Assembly (NCBI RefSeq): GCF_004342445.1
Contig: NZ_SLWW01000010.1
Location: forward strand, 62,001 to 126,000
Source of the DNA: Rhodovulum euryhalinum
Lineage (GTDB): Bacteria; Pseudomonadota; Alphaproteobacteria; Rhodobacterales; Rhodobacteraceae
Length of the DNA: 64,000 nucleotides
Direction of reading: 5' to 3'
Of the stretch, positions 24,975 through 35,163 are shown one piece after another. Positions within the stretch are counted from its first letter, which is position 1. Each line of letters starts with the position of its first letter. A program made the translations under genes and the position numbers. Under the pieces are notes generated by a model. That model was given only the letters and a program-made list of their open reading frames with translations, ran no database searches and was not told where the DNA came from.

Positions 24975-26549
24975 TCACGATTTCTGGAACATGGCGAGCA
25001 TGCGCCGGGTCACGAGGAAGCCGCCGAAGATGTTGACCGCGGCCATCAGGACCGCGAGCGCGGCCAGCAGGATCACCAGCACCGATCCGGACCCGATCTG
25101 CATCAGGGCGCCCAGGATGATGATCGACGAGATCGCGTTGGTGATCGCCATCAGCGGCGTATGCAGGCTGTGGCTGACGTTCCAGATCACCTGGAAGCCG
25201 ACGAACACCGCCAGCACGAACACGATGAAATGCTGCATGAAGCTGGCGGGCGCCACCAGGCCCACCGCCAGCAGGGCCGCGCCGCCCGCGCCCAGCAGGC
25301 CGATCTGGGTGATCGTCTGCTTCCGGAACGCGGCCGCCTCCTGCGCCTTCTTCTCGGCGGGGGTCAGTTCCTTGGGCTTTTCCTTGCGCGGTGCGGCCGC
25401 GATCGCCTTCACCTTGGGCGGCGGCGGCGGGAAGGTGATCTCGCCCTGATGGGTGACGGTCGCGCCGCGGATCACGTCGTCCTCCATGTTGTGCACGACC
25501 TGCCCGTCCTTGCCGGGGGTCAGGTCGGTCATCATGTGTCGGATGTTCGTGGAATACAGCGTCGAGGACTGCGTCGCCATCCGGCTGGGGAAGTCGGTAT
25601 AGCCGACGATGGTCACCCCGTTCCCGGACACGATCTTCTGGTTCGGCACCGTCAGGTCGCAGTTGCCGCCCTTTTCGGCGGCAAGGTCGATCACGACCGA
25701 GCCGGACTTCATCGCCGCGACCATGTCCTCGGTCCAGAGCTTGGGCGCAGGGCGGCCGGGGATCAGCGCTGTGGTGATGACGATGTCCATGTCGGGCGCC
25801 AGCTCGCGGAACTTTTCAAGCTGCTTTTCGCGGAACTCCGGCGACGAGGGCGCGGCATAGCCGCCCGTGGCGGCGCCGTCCTGGGTCGTGTCCTCGAAAT
25901 CGAGATAGACGAACTCGGCGCCCATCGATTCGATCTGCTCGGCCACCTCGGGGCGCACGTCGAAGGCGTAGACGATGGCGCCCAGCGAGGTCGCCGTGCC
26001 GATCGCGGCAAGGCCGGCCACACCGGCGCCGACGATCAGCACCTTCGCGGGCGGCACCTTGCCGGCGGCGGTCACCTGGCCGGTGAAGAAGCGGCCGAAA
26101 TTGTTGCCCGCCTCGATCACCGCGCGGTAGCCGGCGATATTCGCCATCGAGGACAGCGCGTCCATCTTCTGCGCGCGGGAAATCCGCGGCACCATGTCCA
26201 TGGCGATGACGGTCGCGCCGCGATCCTTGCACCGCTGCAACAGCGCCTCGTTCTGCGCCGGCCAGAAGAAGCTGATCAGCGTCTGGCCCTTGCGCAGGTG
26301 ATCCACCTCGGCCTCGGACGGCTCGCGCACCTTGGCCACGATGTCGGACGCCTGCCACAGCGCGGCGGCCGAATGGACCACCTCGACCCCGGCCTTTTCA
26401 TAGGCGGCATCGGAAAACCCGGCCCGTGCACCCGCGCCGGTCTCGATCAGGCAGGTATGGCCAAGTTTCTGCAGCTGGGCCGCGCTGTCCGGGGTCATGG
26501 CCACGCGGGCCTCGCCCTCGAAAATCTCCTTCGGTGCGCCGATCTTCAC
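24975..26549 (-). CDS. pntA: NAD(P) transhydrogenase alpha subunit (fused form)
   Basis: 524 aa, the full-length alpha subunit. Residues 1 to about 380 are the NAD(H)-binding domain I related to alanine dehydrogenase ([59 protein letters not shown]). After a Lys/Pro-rich linker ([21 protein letters not shown]) come about four membrane helices. Some alphaproteobacteria, for example Rhodospirillum rubrum, split this into pntAA and pntAB; here it is one gene. Operon pntA-pntB. Confidence 0.97.
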   Translation of the reverse strand: MKIGAPKEIFEGEARVAMTPDSAAQLQKLGHTCLIETGAGARAGFSDAAYEKAGVEVVHSAAALWQASDIVAKVREPSEAEVDHLRKGQTLISFFWPAQNEALLQRCKDRGATVIAMDMVPRISRAQKMDALSSMANIAGYRAVIEAGNNFGRFFTGQVTAAGKVPPAKVLIVGAGVAGLAAIGTATSLGAIVYAFDVRPEVAEQIESMGAEFVYLDFEDTTQDGAATGGYAAPSSPEFREKQLEKFRELAPDMDIVITTALIPGRPAPKLWTEDMVAAMKSGSVVIDLAAEKGGNCDLTVPNQKIVSGNGVTIVGYTDFPSRMATQSSTLYSTNIRHMMTDLTPGKDGQVVHNMEDDVIRGATVTHQGEITFPPPPPKVKAIAAAPRKEKPKELTPAEKKAQEAAAFRKQTITQIGLLGAGGAALLAVGLVAPASFMQHFIVFVLAVFVGFQVIWNVSHSLHTPLMAITNAISSIIILGALMQIGSGSVLVILLAALAVLMAAVNIFGGFLVTRRMLAMFQKS

Positions 26550-26676
26550 GTTGTCTGTCCCCCTCTCTCAGGCGACGGGCCCGGCGGGCCCTGCGTCAGG
26601 TCGCCGTCTATTACCATCGCGTAATTAAGTTTCACAAGCCGATCGCCAAGGTTTTGGGCAATTGCGGCGTCACGGC

Positions 26677-27132
26677 TCAGATCCAGCGCCGCACGCGGGC
26701 GCAATAGGCCTCGAACGCGGCGCCAAAGCGGGCGCGGATGGCCGCCTCTTCCTTGCGGATGAACCGCCACTCGATCACCTTGATGAAGACCGGCACAAGG
26801 ATCAGGCTGGGCAGCGCGTCCCAGATCAGGATCAGGCCCAGCAGGATCGCGGCATCGGCCAGGTAGATCGGGTTGCGCGAAAACCGGTAAAGCCCTGTCG
26901 TCACAAGCGTGTTCGGCGTCTCGCGCGGGATCAGCGAGGTCCGTTCCAGCACGAAGTGCAGCGCCGCCCAGCCCGACACGGCAAGCCCCGCAGCCACCAG
27001 CGCCATGCCCGCCATATCGCCCGCCCGCCCGGTCAGGTCCAGCGGCAGAAGGCGGGCTTGAAGCCAGGCGACACCGGCGAAAAGCGCCAGCCATGCGGGC
27101 GGCAGTTCGACATAATGAAAGAGCCGTTTCAT
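26677..27132 (-). CDS. Isoprenylcysteine carboxyl methyltransferase-family membrane protein
   Basis: 151 aa with four hydrophobic helices. The C-terminal half has the family signature: LVTTGLYRFSRNPIYLADAAILLG, then EWRFIRKEEAAIRARFGAAFEAYCARVRRWI. This SAM-binding pattern is shared by ICMT, phospholipid N-methyltransferases and related enzymes. The bacterial substrate is unknown, and no lipid gene adjoins it. Divergent from kynureninase, 177 bp apart. Confidence 0.85.
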   Translation of the reverse strand: MKRLFHYVELPPAWLALFAGVAWLQARLLPLDLTGRAGDMAGMALVAAGLAVSGWAALHFVLERTSLIPRETPNTLVTTGLYRFSRNPIYLADAAILLGLILIWDALPSLILVPVFIKVIEWRFIRKEEAAIRARFGAAFEAYCARVRRWI

Positions 27133-27309
27133 CGCACCTTTCCGCCCATGCGGCAGCCCTGCAACAGTGCCGCGGTTTTCCGCCTCCGCGGGCTGGACGC
27201 CACGCCCCCCTCACTAAGCGCGCCGCGCCCGGGCGATCAAGGACAGATCGTCCCCTTGCGGGACCGGCCCTGCGCGGGCAAGCTCCGGGACGCGTGTCAG
27301 GAGCCGCCG

Positions 27310-28503
27310 ATGACCGATTTCGCCGCCAAGCGCGGGTTGTTCCATATCCCCGACGGGGTGATCTATCTCGACGGCAATTCGCTGGGCCCGATGCCCGTGG
27401 AGGCGGCCGGGCGCGTCGCGCGGACGGTTCGTGACGAATGGGGCGAGATGCTGATCGGCGGCTGGAACCGCGCGGGCTGGATGGCGCAGCCTGCGCGTCT
27501 GGGCGACCGGATCGGCCGCCTGATCGGGGCGGAACCGGGCAGCGTGGTGATCGGCGACACGCTGTCGATCAAGGTCTACCAGGCGCTGGCCAGTGCGCTG
27601 GAGATGCGGCCTGACAGACGGGTAATCCTGAGTGATACCGGCAACTTCCCAACCGATCTTTACATGGCCGAAGGGCTGATCGCGACCCTTGGCCAAGGCC
27701 ACGAACTGGTCACCGTGGCGCCCGAGGACGTGGCGGCCCGGATCGGCCCGGATGTCGCGGTGCTGATGCTGACCGAGGTCGATTACCGCACCGGACGGCG
27801 GCATGACATGGCGGCGCTGACCCGGGCCGCCCATGACGCGGGCGCGCTGACGCTGTGGGATCTGGCCCATTCGGCAGGCGCGCTGCCGGTCGATCTGGCA
27901 GGCGCGGGGGCCGATTTCGCGGCGGGCTGCACCTACAAGTACCTCAACGCCGGGCCCGGCGCGCCGGCCTTCGTCTATGTCGCCCCCCGCCACCAGGACG
28001 CCGTGCGCCCTGCGCTGTCGGGCTGGCTGGGACATGCGGCGCCGTTCGACTTCGACCCGGCCTACCGGCCCGGCGCGGGCGTGGAGCGCATGCGCGTCGG
28101 AACGCCGCCGGTGTTGCAGATGGCCGCGCTCGAGGCCGCGCTCGACATCTGGGAGGACGTCGACATGGCCGCGCTGCGCGCCCGCTCGGTGGAACTGACC
28201 GAGCTGTTCATCGCGCAGGTCGAGGCGCGCTGCCCCAACCTGACGCTGACCTCACCGCGCGACCCGGACCAGCGCGGCAGCCAGGTTTCGTTCAGATTTC
28301 CAGAAGGTTACGCGGCGATTCAGGCGCTGATCGCGCGCGGCGTGATCGGCGATTTCCGCGCGCCCGACATCATGCGCTTCGGCTTTGCGCCGCTCTATGT
28401 CGGCGAGTACGACGTGCGCCGGGCCGCCGAAATCCTCGGACAGGTGATGGAGGACCGGCTGTGGGACGATCCCGCCTGCCGCACCCGCGCGGCCGTGACC
28501 TGA
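27310..28503 (+). CDS. kynU: Kynureninase
   Basis: 397 aa PLP enzyme. IYLDGNSLGPMP near the N-terminus, IGDTLSIKVYQAL, SDTGNFPTDLYM, LWDLAHSAGALPVDLAGAGADF, and the Schiff-base lysine in GCTYKYLNAGPGAPAFVYV are all kynureninase hallmarks. It cleaves L-kynurenine to anthranilate and alanine in tryptophan breakdown. No tryptophan 2,3-dioxygenase lies in the window. The 3' end overlaps the following acetyltransferase gene by 43 bp. Confidence 0.93.
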   Translation: MTDFAAKRGLFHIPDGVIYLDGNSLGPMPVEAAGRVARTVRDEWGEMLIGGWNRAGWMAQPARLGDRIGRLIGAEPGSVVIGDTLSIKVYQALASALEMRPDRRVILSDTGNFPTDLYMAEGLIATLGQGHELVTVAPEDVAARIGPDVAVLMLTEVDYRTGRRHDMAALTRAAHDAGALTLWDLAHSAGALPVDLAGAGADFAAGCTYKYLNAGPGAPAFVYVAPRHQDAVRPALSGWLGHAAPFDFDPAYRPGAGVERMRVGTPPVLQMAALEAALDIWEDVDMAALRARSVELTELFIAQVEARCPNLTLTSPRDPDQRGSQVSFRFPEGYAAIQALIARGVIGDFRAPDIMRFGFAPLYVGEYDVRRAAEILGQVMEDRLWDDPACRTRAAVT

Positions 28504-28991
28504 GCGGGCTTCGGCTGCGCGCCGCACGGCCCGGAGACGGCCCCGCCGCCCATGCGGTGCTGTATGCCGCGGTCCATGGCGGGACCGCGGCGGCCTACGG
28601 TCCCGAGGAACGCGCCGCCTGGGCCCCCTCGCCCGACCCCGCCCCGGACTGGGAGGCGCGCCTGCTGGACTGTACCACAATCCTTGCAGAGATGCGGTGG
28701 GGGATCGTCGGTTTCATGGCGCTGGCCGGGGATGGCCATCTCGACCTTGCCTATGTCGCCCCGGACTGGATCGGCCGTGGCGTCGGCGGGGCGCTGCACG
28801 ACGCGATCCTCGATGTGGCGCGGGGCGCGGGGCTTGGCCTGCTTGCCACCGAGGCAAGCCTGATCGCCCAGCCGTTCTTTACCCGGCACGGGTGGCGCCA
28901 GACCGCCCGGCAAAGCGTCATCCGCAACGGCGTCCCGCTGACCAATTTCCGCATGGAACTCGATCTCCAGGCAGCTCTCGCCAGGCCATAG
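28461..28991 (+). CDS. GNAT family N-acetyltransferase
   Basis: 176 aa. The acetyl-CoA motif is visible as LDLAYVAPDWIGRGVGGALHDAILDVA, followed by LLATEASLIAQPFFTRHGWRQ, typical of GNAT motifs A and B. No ATG is available at the N-terminus. GTG 28461 is chosen because TGGAGG ends eight bases before it; this places the start inside kynU and implies translational coupling. The acceptor is unknown. Convergent with the next gene. Confidence 0.8.
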   Translation: MGRSRLPHPRGRDLSGLRLRAARPGDGPAAHAVLYAAVHGGTAAAYGPEERAAWAPSPDPAPDWEARLLDCTTILAEMRWGIVGFMALAGDGHLDLAYVAPDWIGRGVGGALHDAILDVARGAGLGLLATEASLIAQPFFTRHGWRQTARQSVIRNGVPLTNFRMELDLQAALARP

Positions 28992-29015
28992 GCTGCGGTT
29001 CTCCGCCGCCTGCCC

Positions 29016-29792
29016 TCAGGCCGAGCGCAGCACCGCCGGACGCTCGCCCGCCGCCCAGGCCGCGACCGCCCGGCCGAACGCCTCGAACAGCGGGCGCGAA
29101 ACCGGGTCGCAGGCGGCCTTGTATTCGGGGTGCCACTGCACCGCGAGCGCGAAACCCGGCGCGTCCGCCACGTGCAACGCCTCGGGCGTTCCGTCGGGCG
29201 CCCAGCCCTCGATCACGATCCGGGATGCGGGTGTCTTGATCCCCTGCCCGTGCAGTGTGTTGGTCATCACCTCGGTCGCGCCCAGCAGTCTGTGGAACAG
29301 CCCGCCCTCGACCAGCGTCACCTTGTGGCGCAGGGCGAATTTCTCTTCCAGCGTTCCGTCGGGCGGCATCCGGTGGTTCATCCGCCCCGGCAGGTCGCGG
29401 ATTTCCGGATGCAGCGTGCCGCCAAGCGCCACGTTGACCTCCTGAAAGCCGCGGCAGATGCCGAAGAGGGGCTGCCCGCGCTCGACCAGTTCGCGGATCA
29501 GTGGCAGCGCGATCGCGTCGCGCGCCCGGTCGAAGGCCCCATGCGCCTCGGTCTCGGGCTCGCCATATTCCTCGGGGTGGACGTTGGGCCGCCCGCCGGT
29601 GAACAGGAAGCCGTCGAAGCTTTCCAGCAGTTCGGGCACCGTCACAAAGCGCGGATCGGCCGGGATCAGCAGCGGCAGCGCACCCGCCACCTCGGCCACG
29701 GCCTCGGAATTCATCGTGCCGCCGGCATGCGCGGGATACTGATCGTTGATCAGGTAGCTGTTGCCGATGATGCCGACCCGGGGGCGCGCCAT
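29016..29792 (-). CDS. Class I glutamine amidotransferase-like hydrolase (PuuD/peptidase C26 type)
   Basis: 258 aa. Nucleophile Cys in PLFGICRGFQEVNVALGG and catalytic His/Glu in AVQWHPEYKA, with GFLFTGGRPNVHPEEY, match the gamma-glutamyl-GABA hydrolase family. Members hydrolyse gamma-glutamyl amides during polyamine or amine catabolism. It is not adjacent to a PuuA-like ligase. The nearest such gene in the window is at 53557-54921 and could in principle supply substrates. Confidence 0.88.
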   Translation of the reverse strand: MARPRVGIIGNSYLINDQYPAHAGGTMNSEAVAEVAGALPLLIPADPRFVTVPELLESFDGFLFTGGRPNVHPEEYGEPETEAHGAFDRARDAIALPLIRELVERGQPLFGICRGFQEVNVALGGTLHPEIRDLPGRMNHRMPPDGTLEEKFALRHKVTLVEGGLFHRLLGATEVMTNTLHGQGIKTPASRIVIEGWAPDGTPEALHVADAPGFALAVQWHPEYKAACDPVSRPLFEAFGRAVAAWAAGERPAVLRSA

Positions 29793-29804
29793 GTGATCCT
29801 CGTC

Positions 29805-29993
29805 TCAAGGGTTTCGGTCACGATACAGGGCATCGCGGTCGGGGTGAAGGCCCGCCCCCGCCGCGCGGCCCTTTCGGCAGCGGTCCGAGCAATACCGCAC
29901 GTTTTCCCAGTCCTTCGCCCATTTCCTGCGCCATGTGAACGGTCTGCCACAGGTGGCGCAGGTCTTATGGGGCAGATCCCCCTTGCGCCGCAT
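29805..29993 (-). CDS. DUF2256 zinc-ribbon-like protein
   Basis: 62 aa. Two CxxC-type pairs, [16 protein letters not shown] and [10 protein letters not shown], should bind one zinc ion; DUF2256 proteins share KxCxxCgRpFxWRkKW. Very frequently found fused or adjacent to cryptochrome/photolyase-family genes, as here, 8 bp downstream of one. Its role is not established. The ATG at 29993 is the only sensible start. Confidence 0.88.
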   Translation of the reverse strand: MRRKGDLPHKTCATCGRPFTWRRKWAKDWENVRYCSDRCRKGRAAGAGLHPDRDALYRDRNP

Positions 29994-30001
29994 TCTCCCC
30001 C

Positions 30002-31531
30002 TCACAGATCGAGGCTCAACTGCCGCGCATCGCCCCGGCGCCGCACGGGGTCGCGGTCGTTGACGAAGCGACCCGTGCGGTCGGCGCGCGAGGCGTGCCG
30101 CGCAACGATCCGCGCGGCCTCGTCGCGAAAGCCTGCCCGCGCCCGCACCGCCCAGACAGCGCCCCGCGCCGCCCGGCCCGCCGCGGCCAGGTCCACGACC
30201 GGGGCCGGATAGCGGCGGCCCAGAAGCCGCCCCGCCCCCTCCCAGCGCCAGGGGTCCTGCAGGAACGCATCCGGCACCGCGGCAAGTTCCGGCAGCCATT
30301 CCCGGGTGAACACGCCTTCCGGATCCTGCTCTTGCCCCTGCTTCACAGGGTTGTAGATGCGGATCGTGTTGATCCCCGTGGTGCCCGCCTGCATCTGCAT
30401 CTGCGGCCAGTGGATGCCGGGTTCGTAATCGGTGAACATCCGCGCCAGATGCGCCCCCGTCGCCCGCCAGTCCAGCCACAGGTGATGGGACGCGACAGAG
30501 ACCAGCATCGCCCGCATCCGGAAGTTGAGCCATCCCGTCGCGATCAGCGACCGCATGCAGGCATCGACGAAAGGCAGCCCGGTTTCGCCCCGCGCCCACG
30601 CCGCCAGCCGCGCGGGGTCGGGATCGCGGGGGCGCAGCCCCTCGTAGGCCGGGTGCAGGCAAAGGTTTTCCAATCGGGGCTCGTCCTCGAGTTTCTGCAT
30701 GAAATGATCCCGCCAGGCCAGCCGCGACGCAAAGCTCCCGAGGCTGCCCGCCCAGCCGTCCCGGGTGCCCCGCGCCTCGGTCCGGCGCCGCGCCGCCGCC
30801 TGCTCGACCTCGCGCGCCGACAGCGTGCCCAGCGCCAGATGGGGCGACAGCCGCGAACAGGCGGTGGTAGCCGACAGGGGCGAGGCCATGGCGCGGCGAT
30901 AGTCCTGTCCGCGAACATCCAGAAAGGTTTCCAGAAGGCCCAGCCCCTCGGCCCGCCCGCCCTTTTGCCGCCCCGGGCAGGGATCGAAGCCAAGGCCCAA
31001 ATCCCGCGCCTCGGGGATGGCGCCGGGCAGCATGCCGGGCAGACCGCGCAGCGCGGCCGGGGGCGGGACCGGCGGTGCGCGCATCCTGCGGTCGCGCGCC
31101 GCGGCCCAGCCGTCGCGCCCCTGCAACCGCCGCACCACGCCCGATTGCGGAACTTCCTCCCAGCGCAGGCCGCAGCCCCGTACCCAGGCCGCCACGCGCC
31201 GGTCGCGGGCATAGGTCCAGCCGTTGCCGGTTTCCTCGTGGCTGACCAGCCGCGCCACGGGCAGGCTGCCGGCCAGCGCGTCGAACACCTCGACCGCGTC
31301 GCCCACCACCACCTGCAGGGGCGCGCCAAGCCCCGCCAGCGCCGCCGACAGGTCGCGGAGCGATTCCGCCGTGAAACGCCATTGCCGGGCCGAGACGTCG
31401 GGCTGGCGCCAATAGTCGGGCTCGACGATGTAAAGCGGCAGCACCGCGCCCTCGCCCGACGCGGCCAGCGCCAGGGCGGCGTGATCGGCAAGCCTGAGAT
31501 CGCGCTTGAACCAGAGAATCGTCACGTCCAT
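30002..31531 (-). CDS. Cryptochrome/deoxyribodipyrimidine photolyase family protein
   Basis: 509 aa. The N-terminal photolyase alpha/beta domain starts [16 protein letters not shown]. The FAD-binding domain has [54 protein letters not shown], and [33 protein letters not shown]. It repairs UV pyrimidine dimers with blue light, or acts as a photoreceptor; sequence alone does not decide. The DUF2256 partner downstream is typical for this subgroup. Divergent from pepN by 97 bp. Confidence 0.9.
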   Translation of the reverse strand: MDVTILWFKRDLRLADHAALALAASGEGAVLPLYIVEPDYWRQPDVSARQWRFTAESLRDLSAALAGLGAPLQVVVGDAVEVFDALAGSLPVARLVSHEETGNGWTYARDRRVAAWVRGCGLRWEEVPQSGVVRRLQGRDGWAAARDRRMRAPPVPPPAALRGLPGMLPGAIPEARDLGLGFDPCPGRQKGGRAEGLGLLETFLDVRGQDYRRAMASPLSATTACSRLSPHLALGTLSAREVEQAAARRRTEARGTRDGWAGSLGSFASRLAWRDHFMQKLEDEPRLENLCLHPAYEGLRPRDPDPARLAAWARGETGLPFVDACMRSLIATGWLNFRMRAMLVSVASHHLWLDWRATGAHLARMFTDYEPGIHWPQMQMQAGTTGINTIRIYNPVKQGQEQDPEGVFTREWLPELAAVPDAFLQDPWRWEGAGRLLGRRYPAPVVDLAAAGRAARGAVWAVRARAGFRDEAARIVARHASRADRTGRFVNDRDPVRRRGDARQLSLDL

Positions 31532-31628
31532 GGCGAGAACATAAATCGAACATCCGGGGCCGCAATGCGGGCATCTTGCACCCGCCGCGCCAAAGGATAG
31601 GTCTTGGGCAGCCCAAGTGGAGAGAGTG

Positions 31629-34187
31629 ATGAAAGACGCAAGCCCCCAGGCGCTGTACCTCGCCGACTACACGCCCCCCGCCTATCTGGTCGACCGGGTG
31701 GAGCTGACCTTCCGCCTGCATCCGACCGCAACGCGGGTCGTCTCGCGCATCGCCTTCCGCCCGAACCCGGTGACGACCGACCGGCGGTTCTTCCTGCATG
31801 GCGAGGGGCTGACACTGATCTCGGCGGCGATCGACGGCAGCCCTGTGACCCCCGCGATCACCCAAGAGGGGCTGACCTGCGACGTGCCCGACGCTCCCTT
31901 CACCTGGGCGGCCGAGGTCGAGATCGCACCGCAGGAAAACACAGCCCTCGAAGGTCTTTACATGTCGAACGGCATGTATTGCACGCAATGCGAGGCCGAG
32001 GGCTTCCGCAAGATCACCTGGTATCCCGACCGCCCCGACGTGATGGCGCCGTTCCGCGTGCGGATCGAAAGCGACCTGCCCGTGCTGCTGTCGAACGGCA
32101 ACCCGGTAGCGCAGGGGCCGGGCTGGGCCGAGTGGGACGATCCCTGGCCCAAGCCCGCCTATCTCTTCGCGCTGGTCGCGGGCGATCTGGTGGCGACCTC
32201 GGACAGCTTCACCACCTGCGAGGGGCGCAAGGTGGACCTGAACATCTGGGTCCGCCCCGCCGACCAGGGCAAGGCCGATTACGCGCTGGACAGCCTGATC
32301 CGCAGCATGCGCTGGGACGAACAGGTCTATGGCCGCGCCTATGACCTCGACGTGTTCAACATCGTCGCGGTGGACGATTTCAACATGGGCGCGATGGAGA
32401 ACAAGGGGCTGAACATCTTCAACTCGCGCTATGTTCTCGCCAGCCCCGAAACCGCCACCGACCGCGACTACGAGAACATCGAGCGCATCATCGCGCACGA
32501 ATACTTCCACAATTGGACGGGCAACCGCATCACCTGCCGCGACTGGTTCCAGCTGTGCCTGAAGGAGGGGCTGACGGTGTTCCGCGACCAGCAATTCGCG
32601 GGCGACGCGCGGTCCCATGCGGTCAAGCGGATCGAGGATGTCATCACGCTGCGCGCCCGCCAGTTCCGCGAGGATGGCGGGCCGCTGGCACACCCGGTCC
32701 GGCCTGAAAGCTATACCGAGATCAACAACTTCTACACCGCAACCGTCTACGAGAAGGGCGCCGAGGTGATCGGGATGCTGCGCCGACTGGTCGGCCCCGG
32801 GGGCTACGACAAGGCGCTGGCGCTCTATTTCGACCGCCATGACGGGCAGGCCGCCACCATCGAGGACTGGCTGAAGGTGTTCGAGGAGGCGACGGGGCGG
32901 GATCTGTCGCAGTTCAAGCGGTGGTATTCGCAGGCGGGCACGCCGCGCCTCAAGGTGACGGACGACTTCAAGGACGGCACCTATACCCTTCACGTCGAAC
33001 AGAAAACCCCGCCCACGCCCGGCCAGCCCGACAAGCACCCGCAGGTGATCCCGCTGGCGGTGGGCCTGCTGTCGCCCAACGGCGACGAGGTGGTGCCGAC
33101 GACCGTGCTGGAGGTGACCGAAGCGCAGCAGTCCTTCACCTTCGAGGGGCTAGCCACGCGGCCGGTCCCCTCGCTGCTGCGCGGGTTCTCGGCGCCGGTG
33201 ATCCTCGACCGCGAGACTACGGCCGAAGAACGCGCCTTCCTGCTGGCGCACGACACCGACCCCTTCAACAAGTGGGAGGCGGGCCGGGCGCTGGCCCGCG
33301 ATGTGCTGGTGGCGATGGTGACCGAGGGCGCCGCCCCCGCGCCCGCCTACCTGGACGCGCTGGCCGCCATGGCGCGGGACGAGGCGCTGGACCCTGCCTT
33401 CCGCGCACTGGCGCTCGGCCTGCCGGGCGAGGACCAGCTGGCCGAGGACCTGCATTCCAGGGGAATCACCCCCGACCCGCTGGCAATCCACGCCGCGCGC
33501 GAGCGGCTGAAAGCGGCGGTAGCCGCCCATCTGCGCCCGCTCTGGGGCCCGCTTTACGACCAGATGACCTGCCCCGGCCCCTACAGCCCCGGCGCGGCCG
33601 ATGCCGGGCGGCGGGCGCTGCGCCTCGCTGCGCTGGGCCACATGGCGCGGCTCGATGGCGGGGCGAAGGCGCGCGGCCACTTCGCGCAGGCCAACAACAT
33701 GACCGACGAGATCGGCGCGCTGGCGATCCTGCTGGAGATCGGGACCGGCGAGGACGAACTGGCCCGCTTTGCCCGGCGCTGGGCCCATGACCGGCTGGTG
33801 ATGGACAAGTGGTTCGCGCTGCAGGCCTCGCTGGCCGCGCCCGACCGCGCCGTCGACCGCACGAAGATGCTGACGGAACATCCTGATTTCACGTGGAAGA
33901 ATCCCAACCGCTTCCGCGCCGTGATCGGCGGGTTCACGATGAATGCGGCAGGCTTCCACGATGCCTCGGGCGCGGGCTACGACCTGGTGGCGGACTGGTT
34001 GATCCGGCTGGACGCGGTCAACCCGCAGACGGCGGCGCGCATGTCCACCGCGTTCGAGACCTGGACCCGCTACGACGCGGACCGGCAGGCGCGGATGCGC
34101 GCCGCGATGGAACGGATCGCCGCGCGCGACGGGCTCAGCCGCGACATGGCCGAGATGGTGGGCCGGCTGCTGGCCGCCGGGCGATAA
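31629..34187 (+). CDS. pepN: Aminopeptidase N (M1 family)
   Basis: 852 aa. [17 protein letters not shown] is the substrate-binding exopeptidase motif. Zinc ligands and catalytic Glu are in [32 protein letters not shown]. The length and C-terminal helical domain match E. coli-type PepN. Cytoplasmic removal of N-terminal residues from peptides. ATG 31629 (MKDASPQAL) with GGAGAG upstream is preferred to GTG 31617. Confidence 0.97.
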   Translation: MKDASPQALYLADYTPPAYLVDRVELTFRLHPTATRVVSRIAFRPNPVTTDRRFFLHGEGLTLISAAIDGSPVTPAITQEGLTCDVPDAPFTWAAEVEIAPQENTALEGLYMSNGMYCTQCEAEGFRKITWYPDRPDVMAPFRVRIESDLPVLLSNGNPVAQGPGWAEWDDPWPKPAYLFALVAGDLVATSDSFTTCEGRKVDLNIWVRPADQGKADYALDSLIRSMRWDEQVYGRAYDLDVFNIVAVDDFNMGAMENKGLNIFNSRYVLASPETATDRDYENIERIIAHEYFHNWTGNRITCRDWFQLCLKEGLTVFRDQQFAGDARSHAVKRIEDVITLRARQFREDGGPLAHPVRPESYTEINNFYTATVYEKGAEVIGMLRRLVGPGGYDKALALYFDRHDGQAATIEDWLKVFEEATGRDLSQFKRWYSQAGTPRLKVTDDFKDGTYTLHVEQKTPPTPGQPDKHPQVIPLAVGLLSPNGDEVVPTTVLEVTEAQQSFTFEGLATRPVPSLLRGFSAPVILDRETTAEERAFLLAHDTDPFNKWEAGRALARDVLVAMVTEGAAPAPAYLDALAAMARDEALDPAFRALALGLPGEDQLAEDLHSRGITPDPLAIHAARERLKAAVAAHLRPLWGPLYDQMTCPGPYSPGAADAGRRALRLAALGHMARLDGGAKARGHFAQANNMTDEIGALAILLEIGTGEDELARFARRWAHDRLVMDKWFALQASLAAPDRAVDRTKMLTEHPDFTWKNPNRFRAVIGGFTMNAAGFHDASGAGYDLVADWLIRLDAVNPQTAARMSTAFETWTRYDADRQARMRAAMERIAARDGLSRDMAEMVGRLLAAGR

Positions 34188-34263
34188 CCCGCCGCAAAGG
34201 TGCGAATCGTTTTGACCCGGCGGGGGGGAATCGGCTCTGCTGTCACCGTGGCGTCACCGGGAT

Positions 34264-35154
34264 ATGGTGGGAAGGATCATGCAGGACCGAATCGACCCCC
34301 TGATCGAGGAACGCGCTCCGTGGCTCTTTGCAGACCACCCGTGGAGCGCCCCCGCGCGCCGCGTGCTGACCGGCCTGCTGGGCTATCCCCGTACCGTGGC
34401 GCTGGGTGAATTGCTGCAACACCATCCCGCCCCGGTCATCATGGACGAGATGGCCCGCCTGCTGGCGCGCGACGTCCGGGTCACCGGGCTGGACCACATC
34501 CCCGCCGCGGGGCCCGCGCTGATCGTGGCGAACCACCCCACCGGCATCGCCGACGGCGTGATGCTATGGAGCCTCTTGCGCGAACGGCGGCCCGACCTGT
34601 TCTTCTACGCCAACCGCGACATCCTGCGCGTACTTCCGCAGATGGAAGAGATCATCGCGCCCGTGGAATGGCGCGAGGAAAAGCGCAGCCATGCGAAGAT
34701 GCGCGAGACCATGGCCTATACGCGCGAGGCGATCGAGGCCGGCCGGCTGGGCGTCATCTTCCCCTCGGGGCGGCTGGCCAAGCGGCGGGGGCTTTCGCTG
34801 CATGAACGCCCCTGGATGGCGTCGGCGGCGACGATCGCGCGCAAGTTTGACCTTCCGGTGATCCCGATCAACATCCGCTCGCGCAACTCGGTGCTGTTCT
34901 ACCTGTTCGACCTGATCCACCCGACGCTGCGGGATATCACGCTGTTCCACGAAACGCTGAACAAGGACCGCCAGCCCTACCGGATGACGGTGGGCGCACC
35001 GATTTCGCCCGCGGCCCTGCCGGTGCGGTCCGAGGACGGAATCGAGTTGCTGCGCGCCGCCACGCTGGCCCTGGGGGGCCGTCACGCGCCGCGGGTCAGC
35101 CTGTTGCAGGTCACCCGCCGCCCAAGCTGGGTCAAGTCGACGGCGCTGGGCTGA
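34264..35154 (+). CDS. Lysophospholipid acyltransferase (PlsC/LPLAT family)
   Basis: 296 aa. The acyltransferase motif I appears as VANHPTGIADGVMLW (NHxxxxD), motif III region as LGVIFPSGRLAKRRG, and IPINIRSRNSVLF later. It probably acylates a lyso- or hydroxy-lipid at the inner membrane; in Rhodobacterales, OlsA-type ornithine lipid synthesis is one possibility, but no olsB is adjacent. Two in-frame ATGs (34264, 34279) are plausible starts. Confidence 0.8.
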   Translation: MVGRIMQDRIDPLIEERAPWLFADHPWSAPARRVLTGLLGYPRTVALGELLQHHPAPVIMDEMARLLARDVRVTGLDHIPAAGPALIVANHPTGIADGVMLWSLLRERRPDLFFYANRDILRVLPQMEEIIAPVEWREEKRSHAKMRETMAYTREAIEAGRLGVIFPSGRLAKRRGLSLHERPWMASAATIARKFDLPVIPINIRSRNSVLFYLFDLIHPTLRDITLFHETLNKDRQPYRMTVGAPISPAALPVRSEDGIELLRAATLALGGRHAPRVSLLQVTRRPSWVKSTALG

Positions 35155-35163
35155 CCCACCCCC

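Noticed and set aside
28461-28503. Frameshift in kynU suggested by the overlapping frame
   Set aside because: kynU has a complete family-length product and its own stop; the second frame is a separate GNAT gene.
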